A DNA stretch of 64,000 nt from Dysidea avara (taxonomy: Eukaryota; Porifera; Demospongiae; Dictyoceratida; Dysideidae), in NCBI RefSeq assembly GCF_963678975.1, contig NC_089272.1, positions 59,160,574 through 59,224,573 on the forward strand, given 5' to 3'. The position numbers were made by a program, and so were the translations under genes. Under the pieces are notes generated by a model, which saw nothing but the letters and a program-made list of their open reading frames with translations, ran no database searches and was not told the DNA's origin. Position 1 is the first letter of the stretch. Every line of letters starts with the position of its first letter. Below, piece after piece: positions 1-10,600 of the stretch.

Positions 1-728
1 CCTGACATCATGCACTATTTCGTGCATTCGATTGACAATCAGGTTAGACGCATGATTTACAAAATACTACAATTCCTTTATACATGTTTAACTTGGAAGT
101 AATAGTGTACAGGAAGTAATAAGGAAGTGCAGTTGCTTATGTAACATTAGTGATAATATCCAATAGCTGGCTCTCAACAAAACTTGAAAGCATCTACTGT
201 AGCTACTGCAGCATTCACAAGCTTTTCAACCTTTTGTTTAAACCTCATCTCATTAAATTGATTTATCAATCAACCCAGGCAGAATCCTTAGCAGTGTGGT
301 AGGTAGGCACCAGCCTATTATGCTTTTAAGGTTCCCATTATACTACACTACATGCAGTGCTAAAAAATTCAACCCATGATTACTCCCATTTTTTGTCTTA
401 TTAGGACACCCCTGAAATTTGATATTAATTTTAAACTTTACCTTGTGAGAAACTGCTGGGTTTACACTATAAGTATTTCTCACCATGGAAATGTTCATTT
501 GGCAATCTTAGATTATTGTGCTCCAGTAAAATGACCATAGTTGTTCTCTGACTGATTATCCTTTACCATTTCACACATGCAGTTTCATACATTATGTATG
601 ATGCCTCATACATGCTATTATTCTCCTAGGATGGTGACTATCCAAGAGAAGTGTAGGTACAACATACAGTACATAATGGTACATTCATTCTGATAGCATA
701 CATGTAATTATTAGCCATGTCATTGCAG
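1..728. other. Left edge, no gene recognised
   Basis: AT-rich sequence with many stops in every frame. I see no domain, RNA gene or clear inverted-repeat element. It may be intron if the candidate exon at 729-810 is real. Confidence 0.4.
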
Positions 729-810
729 GAGATCCAGGTTATTCTGGACTTGAGAAACCAAAGGGTAAAACACTGGTGACAAGGGACCAAGAAGACTGTT
801 GTGGGAGTAG
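729..810 (+). CDS. Candidate orphan internal exon
   Basis: An 82-nt open segment lies between a good acceptor (cattgcag before 729) and a strong donor (gtatgt after 810). Only one of the three frames is open (incoming phase 1, outgoing phase 2), reading about 27 residues that begin DPGYSGLEKPKGK and include a Cys-Cys pair. I do not recognise the domain, and no neighbouring exon of compatible phase was found in the next few kb. It could be an exon of a gene lying mainly left of the window, or chance. Confidence 0.3.
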
Positions 811-869
811 GTATGTACGTTAGTAGATGTTATAGAGTGGCCGTCTGAGGATTTTGTGATATGCCATGA

Positions 870-1490
870 TCAGTGGGGTTGGAGGCTAGGGGGCTGAATC
901 CCCCCTCGGTCTGCTGAGGAGGGCTTAGCCCACTCAGAATGATATCTTGCCAAAATTATCCCCTGGAGTGGGGCTGAAAACCCTGAAAAAGATAAATATA
1001 TTCTAATTGAACACTCAAATACCCTAATAGAGCAGTCAAAAAACGCTTCATAAAAACGTGTTGCAAAAAGGTAGTCTAAAAACCCCAAAAAAATTTTTTG
1101 TCTACAGAGGAAATCGAACCACTGACCTCTTTCTTGAGAGAGTTGGTGTATTACCACTGTGCCAAGTGTTTCCAGGTGTATAAAGCTATTTTGAACTGCT
1201 TATATGCTGTATGTAAATAACCCTAGTCAACATTTCTAAAAGCCGGTTTTAAATACTATTGACTAAAAAGTTGGTGACATGCTTCAAATTGTGCGTTCTG
1301 GTGAACTTTGAGTACTAATGTAGTCATTATTCCAAATAGCTGACCATGGATACCACATAAATCTTACCACTTGGGCCTTGTGAGAAGGCTTGGTATCTTC
1401 TAATGTCTGGCTAGTTACCTATGTCTCTGTCCAGCTAATAATTAGCCCCCCCCCTTTCAAAAAATCCTAGATCTGCCCCTGGGACTGATA
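870..1490. mobile_element. Degenerate hAT-like element with an internal SINE head
   Basis: The left part carries the G-rich and C-rich inverted text (ctagggggctgaatcccccc) typical of the hAT-like family in this window. The right end reads cctagatctgcccctg, the complement of the CAGGGGCAGATCTAGG-type terminus seen in that family. One copy of the dispersed motif ccctaatagagcagtca is at about 1022-1038. No clean target-site duplication was found, so the left boundary is uncertain. Confidence 0.4.
1101..1168 (-). mobile_element. tRNA-derived SINE head
   Basis: The minus strand has a Pol III A box (TGGCACAGTGG) and about 40 nt further a B box (GGTTCGATTTCC), spaced as in a tRNA. It is followed by a T-rich tract and TTTTTAGACT. 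The same arrangement is at 3511-3580 on the same strand, so I call it a SINE and not a functional tRNA gene. Folding of the full cloverleaf is poor by eye. Confidence 0.5.
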
Positions 1491-3500
1491 CAGAAACTAT
1501 AGAATTGAATCTAGAATCTGAGCACTAAAGGAACAGCAATTGTGGAACAGGTAAAATGCATAAGTTATAAAGACAGAACCTCCACTACATAATACTGTAC
1601 ATGCCATAAAATTGCTTACTCCAACAAAACTGAACTGTTACTGAACATATGAGCATATAACAGTACCAATTGGTATAGACAATGGTAAGACTTCTATACT
1701 TGAAATGATCTCTATTTTTTCAATTCTTGGTTGAATAATCAAATGATTGTACTGTGTGCTTATTTCAACTTGGATAGAGGGTATAGAATCCATTTACTAC
1801 AATAAAAAGTTTTGTAATAAAACTACCAGTAAGCTTTGTTTTCACTTTAAAATGGTGTAGCTAATGGGAAAGAGAAAAGCACAAAAGCTAGTTTAATGCA
1901 ATTCCAAAATACACTATGGCCAAATTTACTGTGTCACATATGCGTGTGTTTCTTTATTAAGATAGACTATGTGCATTGCAAATGTGTTAGTAAGCTTACT
2001 TACGTATCTCTGAGCTTTGGTTGATATATATCACAATGGAATCGAATCAGGTATATCATATTCAGTTAAGTTTTATGCCTAGAACTCTGGACCAAAGCAC
2101 TGAAGGAGAAATGGAATATCAAAGGATATAAAAGAGATGAGGGTAGCAGTTAAATTACCAGTCTAACCGGTCGTAAAGGAGCTACAGGTGAAAGGTGACA
2201 AAGAAAAGAGGATGGAGAAACAGTGTATGTAATAATTATATGGGGACATGATCAGTGTCTAGAACTGGTGCAGTTTGTAAGGGCAGGAGGGACAAAAGAG
2301 GATTTCTATAGCTGACCATGCGTATATTATGGCTTTAAACGTTCTCAGTTTAATTGTGTGGATGCAGCCTTAAAATCAGTGCAATAGGACTTCAATCATT
2401 TAAATAACAATTATTCAAACCACAGGCAGTAAAAGTGACTGTTGTATTGAAGCCTTACATTAATTATTGGTGAATGTTCAATTGTACATGTATTTGAACA
2501 GAACCTCTGCATAGTATCCAAACAAAATAAATTCGCTTAATATGCTTTTTCATTGTATATACTGGCATACAGTTATAATAGAGTACTTAGTGTGGTAGGA
2601 ACAGCAGCTAACAAGGGTGGCTTATTGTTTTCATTTAATTCACAGATGGATCACTTTCTTTTGATGTATAGTATTATCCCACCATCACAGCTGGGTAGAT
2701 ACAGTGTAATATTTACAAAATTCTTTATAATTATATTCAATGGAATGTTTTACTGACTGACTAACCAATTGACCAACTGAAACATTGTCTTTAAACAGTA
2801 AAGGCTTTTAATTGCTATAATCGGGTTTGAGTTTATGAACACTACAAACTATTTTACTTGAAACTGCATTGTTCCTGTTATTTAACTTTTAATCATGGCA
2901 TCAGCAAATATAAGTAGATATAATAATTATTTTACAATGGTGGCGTGTTTTTACCTTCAAGAAATCAGTTAAATGATATCTGAATGAATGAAACATTTGG
3001 GTACAAACCATGCACACACAAATAATATAATTAGTTATACTGTAACATTGTTACTTTATCACTTGACCAGCTTGCATTCAATATTATACAGTGAAACCTG
3101 TCTATATGCTAAAGACCATCAGACCATCAAAGGTGGTGCATATGACAGTGTCCTATACCTATCAAAGCTGTGGAATCCAGATTTTTTGGCTCAGTTTACA
3201 TGCGAAAGACATCCTTTGTGACCACTTACAACTGTCCAGATGACACAAATAATGCAAGTTCCCTTATTTTCAAGTGCAACTACTGATTAACATTACTTAT
3301 CAGCATATACGTAGCTCTAATAATGCATGAACAATAATGTAATGCAGTAAAAGGTTAGTTGAGGATGTGGTGGATGTGGTGGATCACATCACTATTAATA
3401 ATAATAACCATTGCCTTGTACTGTATAGAGAAAGGCTGTGTCTAGAGTCACGGCAATCACGTGAATAAAAAAAAATTAGACAAAAACCTAAGAAAACCAA
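1491..3500. other. Intergenic, no gene recognised
   Basis: AT-rich non-coding sequence. Short open frames here (for example 2553-2756 and 2988-3221) have low-complexity composition and no recognisable domain. Confidence 0.4.
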
Positions 3501-3510
3501 AAAAAAAGGT

Positions 3511-3580
3511 TTGGCTAAAGCGAGGATCGAACCTGGGACGTCCCATACTCTAGCCCATCGCTCTACCACTGTACATGTAT
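3511..3580 (-). mobile_element. tRNA-derived SINE head
   Basis: On the minus strand an A-box-like GTGGTAGAGCGATGGG and a B box GGTTCGATCC stand at tRNA spacing, followed by a run of T and a TTTTTGTCTAA segment that matches the copy near 1101-1168. Probably the same SINE family. Confidence 0.5.
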
Positions 3581-3619
3581 CACTGCGGTTCCAGCTACCA
3601 TACTCCCTTAGTTTGTACC

Positions 3620-3960
3620 TTATTATTATTATTATTATTATTATTATTGTTACTGAGCAGACAGCACAGCTGATATGCTCAGGAAAAGAAAAGCAATCAT
3701 AAAATGAATTTAGCTACGTAGTTACAAAGATTACAGTTATTGAGTTCTATACAATGTTTGCAGTTCCGCTGAAAAAGAGTCAATATTGTTGCTCTCAATG
3801 ATGGAAGATGGTAAGTTGTTCCAATCCTTAATTGATCTGGAGAAAAAGCTCTGTTGGTATGAATAGGTGGATGAGTTTGGTAGAATAAAACGATGTGGGT
3901 GATATAGTCTGGTGGATCTTGTCATTGAAATAAAATGAGGAGTATATAATGTCATTCACG
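3620..3960 (-). pseudogene. LINE ORF2 C-terminal fragment (5'-truncated)
   Basis: The minus frame 3955-3737 encodes the terminal domain of a CR1/L2-like ORF2: Pro-His-rich text, then QQSFFSRSIKDWNNLPSSII and a short tail. The family signature is a basic stretch, then SFFxRxIxxWNNLP. Downstream on the minus strand is a trinucleotide tail, visible as (att)n at about 3622-3647. It is a dead 3' end left by 5' truncation. Confidence 0.7.
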
Positions 3961-4037
3961 AAGAAGCCTATATAAATAACACCAGTAAAGAAGAAACTAA
4001 ACCTGAACCCTTACCCTAACCTAACTCTAAAGTACAA

Positions 4038-4157
4038 GGCGCATCCCCTAAAGTCGAATGCTAGGGGCATACTACCAGGCGCGTCCCCTAAAGTTGAATG
4101 CTCGGGGCATACTACTAGGCGCGTTCCCTAAAGTCGAATACTCGGGGAATACTAGAC
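4038..4157. repeat. 40-bp tandem repeat, three copies
   Basis: Units beginning ggcgcatcccctaaagtcga, ggcgcgtcccctaaagttga and ggcgcgttccctaaagtcga start at about 4038, 4078 and 4118, each followed by atactmggggcatacta-type text. Locally GC-rich. Confidence 0.75.
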
Positions 4158-4553
4158 TCCTGCCAACCCTAGCTCGCCTCAAACTCAACAAAAGCTTACC
4201 TTAATACAACTACTGTGTGAATTCTGGGTGACTGCGCCGTGACTTTAGCAGCAAAATGTCCAGTCACGATGCCGTGACTCTATATAGGCACAGCGATAAA
4301 GAAACTTAGTATGTATGCAGGGGCGGCGGAGTAGGGGGGAAAGGGGGGCTGCAGCCCCTGTGAAAAAAATTATGGAGGGGCTTAGCCCCCCTACAATTAT
4401 CTGTAGCTGTGATGGAGAGTTTAACAGCATCATTCGAGATACTCTAATAGAGCAGTCAAGATCGAGATACTCTAATAGAGCAGTCTCAGTATTCTTTGAG
4501 AAGCAGTGTAGCAAGTTACGTATGTAGTATTGAATAACGAGATATAGTGTAGT

Positions 4554-4889
4554 TGTTATTATTATTATTATTGTTTACTGTGCAAAACCTCTTACAAAGA
4601 GTATATACAAGCACAGATAATAAATCAGCAAAATTAATTATGTGGCTAATTGATGTTCAGCTAGCCTTGCTTTAAATTGGTCTAAACTTGAACAGGTGAT
4701 GAGGTCGTTGGGTAAGTTATTCCAAATCTTTATACTTGAAGGGAAGAATGAGTTAAGGTATGAGTTTACTCTTGTGTGAGGCTGTAACAGCCTCATTGAA
4801 TGACCTCGTAGAGAGTAGTTAGATGGAGCTGGTATGAGTATGGTATCAGCCGGTACATCAAAAACTTGAGCATTACAGAATTTGTCCAC
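4554..4889 (-). pseudogene. LINE ORF2 C-terminal fragment
   Basis: The minus frame 4889-4638 reads ...LRGHSMRLLQPHTRVNSYLN followed by SFFPSSIKIWNNLPNDLI, the conserved CR1/L2-like ORF2 end. A trinucleotide tail, (att)n on the plus strand at 4557-4573, marks its 3' end. It lies head to head with the plus-strand fragment that starts near 4883. Both pieces keep their own 3' ends, so this is not a twin-priming inversion. Confidence 0.7.
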
Positions 4890-5869
4890 AACTTGTCAAT
4901 TGGATAAAAGATTTTCTTGGACAAAGACAACAGCAAGTAGTTCTGAATGGTGTAACTAGTGAGCAGTGTGAAGTTATCTCTGGCGTACCGCAAGGTACAG
5001 TACTTAGCCCTTTACTATTTACTTGTTTTATTAACGACCTACCAGCTCTAGTGAACTCTCAGATACGACTCTACGCTGATGATATACTTATTTTTAGACC
5101 GATTTATTCAAATGAAGACACTTTAGTATTGCAGAGAGACCTTGATGCCATAGTGAGGTGTAGTGAAGACTGGCAAATGTTTTTCAACCTTAGCAAATGT
5201 GTACACCTCAAGATCACTAACAGGATATTAACAACTAACTCAACATATTTTCTGAAACAACATCAAATTTGTAGATCTACCAGTGCCACTTACCTGGGAG
5301 TAACAATAGATGAACACCTGAAATGGACAAACCATATCCAACATGTTACCTGTAAAGCAAACTCAGCCAATGCCTTTTTGCGACGTAATATTAGCTCTTG
5401 CACTCAACAAACTAAGAAGCTGTGTTATCTAGCAATGGTACGTCCTATCTTAGAGTATGCATCAACTGTCTGGTCTCCATACACTAACAGTAGCATCTAC
5501 AAGTTAGAAATGGTCCAACGAAGAGCTGCAAGGTTTATTACAAACAATTATTCACCCTGGGCTAGTGTAACTGAGATACTAGATCACCTGAATCTACCAA
5601 CTCTTGAACAGCGACGGAACAATTTGAAGCTAGTTATGATGTATAAAATGGTGCATAGACAAGTTCACATCGATAATGGAACCTATTTAATCCCAACAGC
5701 AAGCCAAACACGAGGTCACGATCAACGATTTTTGCAGCCACACTCCAGAATTGATTCTTACCTTTACTCTTATTACCCCTCTACAATTAAATTATGGAAT
5801 AACCTATCTAGCAGTACTGTGGAATCACCTACCTTAAGCACATTTAAACAATGTATTAATTATAGCTAA
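4883..5869 (+). pseudogene. 5'-truncated LINE reverse transcriptase (CR1/L2-like)
   Basis: One open frame runs from about 4883 to the stop at 5869. It begins in the RT core with WIKDFLGQRQQQVVLNG, continues with SGVPQGTVLSPLLFT, the catalytic YADD box at about 5070-5085, a thumb with YLGVTIDEHLKW, then LRRNIS, RPILEYASTVW, QRRAARFI and the end SYYPSTIKLWNNLSSS. The endonuclease and N-terminal RT are missing. The 3' UTR is short and ends in (aat)n at 5944-5966. It is related to, but clearly diverged from, the intact LINE at 57-61 kb. Not functional alone. Confidence 0.85.
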
Positions 5870-6184
5870 GTACAATCACTACAATTTATTCTTAATTTAA
5901 TCTGTTGTACTATATACTCCATATGGAGGTTTCTGTACAGTAAATAAATAATAATAATAATAATATCTATTAACTGGTGCATGATCTTAAACATTGTGAT
6001 CGCTTTCAGTTGGTTTCTGCAGTGAGCCAGAGGTGGCCAATTGTTGGTAGAGGGCAAGTATTTCCAGCAGGTAATGACCTTTTTTTGGTCTTAAACTTAC
6101 AACTAGGCTATGGCATCACCAATCTAGACCCCCAGTTCCCCCCTAAATATAGGTGTCTCCGCCGCCTCAGACTCTGTATGTATG

Positions 6185-7140
6185 ACAGGATTGATGCTAT
6201 TGTATTGACCATCAATTAGTTGGTACATGCAAGCTACTGTGACAGTACAGATCATGGATAATGATCACATTCATGCAAGTATAGTTACATGTGGTGAAAT
6301 ACATGTATAACTGTTCAATATTTAGTTTATGATCATGCATGTTATACAGTGATATAATGTTGTGTATAGTTTCAGCATTAACATTATAATGTTCATGGTT
6401 TCAGCTTGCAATTGATATGAGTGTTATCTTTCACATCAATAATGATTATAGTGATTTCATAATAATTATGCTTTATGAAACAGGTACAGTGTACACTGCA
6501 TGTGAATGATGTTATTGCATGAAGTCAAAAATTTCAGTCCTGTTGTACTAACATGAAAAATGTTATAACCATTACTGTAACAGTAAGAGCTCGTTGAAAT
6601 GCACTGCCTAATGACACAATTATGATGATGTACAGATGTAATGTTATTGTTTACGACTTGTGTTTTGCTGATGTTACACATACTTATGTAAATAGCAAAA
6701 CATTATTGACAAATTAGAATCTTTTTCAAATCTTCAACTATAGCTGTATAGCTACTGTATAGTTATTCTACATAGAAGATTATAGCTAGCTGTAACTATA
6801 ATATGTTTAGACTTCACTATATAGGGCTGCTGTAGATTGCTATAATTATACATAGAAATGTAATTATGTGCATGTACATAGCCTTAAGACATGACGTCAC
6901 TTGTGTGGCTTCCACCTAGCAACACAGATAACCTTGACATGTTAAACACAGGAAGTCGCCACCTTTTATAATTAGCTGTTTAAATAGCATCACTATACAT
7001 ACAGCAAAAGTGTAATAATTATTAAATCCAGTAGCAAATCTGTTGTCTTCCCAAACTGACATCAGTATAGCTACTGTCATTTTGCGTAGCTATAGAGTGT
7101 ATAGCTATACAGTAGCCACATAGCTATACTTAGCACTGTA
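6185..7140. other. Intergenic, no gene recognised
   Basis: AT-rich upstream flank of the large ankyrin gene. Nothing coding or structured was recognised apart from short AT-rich runs. Confidence 0.4.
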
Positions 7141-7640
7141 TGTTATAATTGGCCCGGAAAACCGGTGCAAGCCCCTCGACAACGCCCCCGCCATACAGCT
7201 ACTGTATGTAAACTACGTACATGATCGTGTAGCTATTTATCGCTCCGGCGTAACTATAGCATATTACCAAGGTACAATCCCTAGCATTCACGCACTATCC
7301 GTACCAGTACGTCTTCACAATCATGTGACACCACTCTGACAGTAGCTACTAAACGTTCAACAAACTCACTCTGTGACAAAATGTAATGGCCGAGGGATCC
7401 GGCGCTCTTAGCAGAAGAGAACACACTACGCGAGAACCCACGAAGGTGAGACATGTGTGTAGCTGTATACTATAGCCGACTCAGCCTTCATTGGCCCGGG
7501 CCATGTAGAGATACAAGACCGGCGCCCATTAGCAGCATGTCCCACTTGTCAGAGTAACATTCTGGCTGCGTTACTCTGTTTTTCTTTTGTCTTTTACAGT
7601 TGTCCAGCGCGTGCCTTTCTTTGTGCTGGGGGTGGTAGGC
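7141..7640 (+). promoter_or_regulatory. CpG-richer promoter/first-exon region
   Basis: CpG and GC content rise abruptly around the first exon (for example ggcccggaaaaccggtgc near 7152, cgctccggcgta near 7241, ggcccgggcc near 7494 and ccggcgcccatt near 7519) in an otherwise CpG-poor neighbourhood. It probably contains the transcription start and 5' UTR of the downstream gene. No TATA box can be assigned with confidence. Confidence 0.45.
7386..7445 (+). CDS. Exon 1 (start codon, residues 1-20)
   Basis: ATG at 7386 opens 20 codons (MAEGSGALSRREHTTREPTK) ending in phase 0 at a consensus donor gtgaga. An upstream ATG at 7381 is followed directly by a stop codon. The peptide is polar, with no signal sequence, which suggests a cytosolic protein. 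Confidence 0.7.
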
Positions 7641-10600
7641 AAGGGCAGTCCATCAAGCCTGGGTTAAAAAAATAAATAAATAAATTAGCTACGACGGAAA
7701 TGTCACGGCACCGTTGCGGCAAGATGAGAGCCTCTCAAAGAACAAACCCTTACAGTCTCTGAACAATATTGTTCATATAACCAGCTGACTGCGTTACTGT
7801 CCAAGGGTGTATACTCTGTTTACTGACATCTCGACTGACATCGACGTGACCACAAGATGGTTATCAGTAATATTAAGCTGTTGACCACTGAATGTGGTGC
7901 GAAGTATAGCTAGATGGTGCTTGTGCGGATTTGTACTTTCCTGTCAAGCGAAGTTGGTGGGTATGCATATGTAAACAAATAGTTAATAATCACCGAAGCG
8001 GAACGTGGGTAGCTATAAATATTATTGTTGCCGCATTCCTGTGGGATATGTTTATCCGATGAAGAATCACAGTAATCAAAAATGCATGTCTTATTCTTTA
8101 ATAGATATTTAGACAATAGTTCATGTGACTTAATTTTGTTAGCGATTCAGTATAGTTGCAGCGTTTACTTTTATTTATTTTATTTTTAATTATACTGGAC
8201 AGCCAGTAATTACTGATATCAGGAGTTCATAAGCCCGTAGGGCGAGGAGTATACAACGACCAAATAGCGAAATCTAAATTAACTTAGGCGATCCACTGTC
8301 ATAGCAACCCTATATCTAATAATAGTAACTATCTATTTATTCGATATACCGTATAGCTACAGGTATAGCTATTTGTTTTTTCTTTGCGCGAGAATTGTAG
8401 ATAAAGAACCCTGTACGTCTTCCCAGGTGAAACGGCCCTCCTTTCAGATAGATACTCCTAAGATACCAAGGGTTACGTGAAATACGGTTGAAATAATTCC
8501 GTATAAGGCGATTTTATTTATAGTAGAGCTCGTTGCCATGCCACTACTCCTACGTTAATTTAGATTATGCATTTTGTACTATCGGTATGGTCGTTGTATA
8601 CTCCTCGCCCTAAGGGCTTATGAACTCCTGCTGATATGTCCAGGGGGACCAGCCCCAAGAAAAATCAAATACACAAGTACAGATTAGCTAACTACTTACA
8701 TACATGCAATTACATCAACTACAAATAAATCGACTGATTCCAACTCAAGTAAATGGTGGGGTAAGTGGTTCCATTCATCAATTGTTCTTTGTCAATGTTC
8801 ATGTTGCATTTTAAATGTCAGAATCTTCAATAGTTATTCAGCAGGATCTTTTAATTGAAAGCATGCACCGAATCTTGCATGTATATTATATAGCTATTTT
8901 AGTGATACAGTGTACATGCATCCCATGGTGTAGCTAAGAGTCGATTCAGCAGACACTGCAAACTTAAGGTAGCATTCCGAGTCACGTGAGACATCTGATT
9001 CAACTATAGTACCCATATGCATTGTAATTAATAAAATTTCTTAAGAACAATACATTAATGCCAACATCAAGAGAGGCAGCACCCATTAAGATTCCTGTAT
9101 CATTAATAACTTATGTAGTTGGTAGTCTATTTAGTGTCATTAAGGGACAATTATTTTAGCCACTTATAAAATTGTAGGATACTGTATATAAGTTGAGTAT
9201 GGCATATTTGACTACTTGTTGACTATTAGAATCAAAAGTAGCTTTGGTACTCTGCTAAATTCCAGTCTGCTTTTAAGTAGCTATCTCAGGCTGTCACTAT
9301 TTCAGCTAATGTCAGCATGATTTGTACTAAGCATATAATAAAGACACAGCAAAATATTTTTAGATAGGGGGCACTATTCCAGGTGGTAAAACTAGGTACA
9401 ACATTGTGTAAAGCACAGTCAATACACAAAGCATAATCTCTCTATAGGGGTCTGTGGGAAAGCCACAACAAAAGCTTTTTGAGATCAATTTTGAGGGGGC
9501 AAATTTATCCACTGACTGCTCTGCTAGTGCAACTGACTGTTCTATTGCAGTATCTCACACAGAAAATCAATAGGGTGGCTCCAGCCCCCCTTACCTCCCA
9601 GTCCTGGGTAGCTACACCTATGCTTAGGTGACTTCCTTGGTTGCTTTAATTATATACCTGATTGTCTGCTCGTTTTGTAATTGTGTGTATGTCATTACTT
9701 TTGTTACTGACACTATGACTCTACACAGGAAGAGAAGGAAAGTATATTCAAAGCAGTTAGTCATGGTGATCTTACCACAATTCAAAACTTACATTCTAGT
9801 GGAATAGATGTGACTGGTGATGTTGATGTTGTAAGTGTACAGTATATACGAGTAGTCCCTGATAAATAATGTATATATTCTATACTATACATAGCTATAT
9901 AATTTTAGCATGGGTGTTCAAAGATGCTGCCTGGGGTTTACCTCGCATGTTTCCCAGGCAGTGCCATGATATTTCTCACTCATTATCATGGTTTTCTCAT
10001 GGCTTTGATGCCAAATCAGTTCAAAGATATGATACACTTTGACTTGTTACATGGAGCATTAAATTAGTGTGGGTTTGGGTTTACAAGTTACAATGAGTTT
10101 AGTGTAGATGCTAAGATTTGAGTACGTAGTTTATAGTTGATAAGATTTCAGTAGTTCATGGTTGATAGTTACTAAACATGAATGATCAGTAAAGTAATTG
10201 TTTGGGCAATGTGTGGGTGTGTATATATTTTTACCCACCACATCAGAAGCCATTGAGCAGACCGCAGAACAACACAAAGAGGATAACAAGAATTACAAGA
10301 TTTAGTAACTTATAGTTCTATGTACTTAACTTCAATGCAATAACTTACTTACTGTCCCAATAGCACAGTTATGGGCTTAATGTAGTACAAAGTGGTAAAC
10401 CAAAATATCCCACAATCACAATTTTCTGGCATTGTAAGCATAATGACATATATACCACTTTAGTGGGCGTTCAAAGGTGCCGCTTGGTGTTTAACTCGCA
10501 TATTTCCCAGGCAGGCAATATCATGGGAAAGTGGTTTGCCAATGACTTTGATGCCCAGCCAGTTCAAAGAAACGATACGCTTTGACTCGTTATATTGAGC

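Larger units (their letters stand above)
4318..6176. mobile_element. hAT-type element split by LINE insertions
   Basis: An 8-bp duplication TATGTATG is at 4310-4317 and 6177-6184. The ends are inverted (CAGGGGCGGCGGAG at left; ctccgccgcctc near the right end), as expected for hAT-type elements. The 4318-4550 part and the 6000-6176 part together match the un-interrupted relative at 38571-38873 (same tandem tctaatagagcagtc motifs, then ...caggtaatgacctttttt). The middle, about 4554-5990, is LINE sequence, so LINE fragments landed in this element later. Confidence 0.65.
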
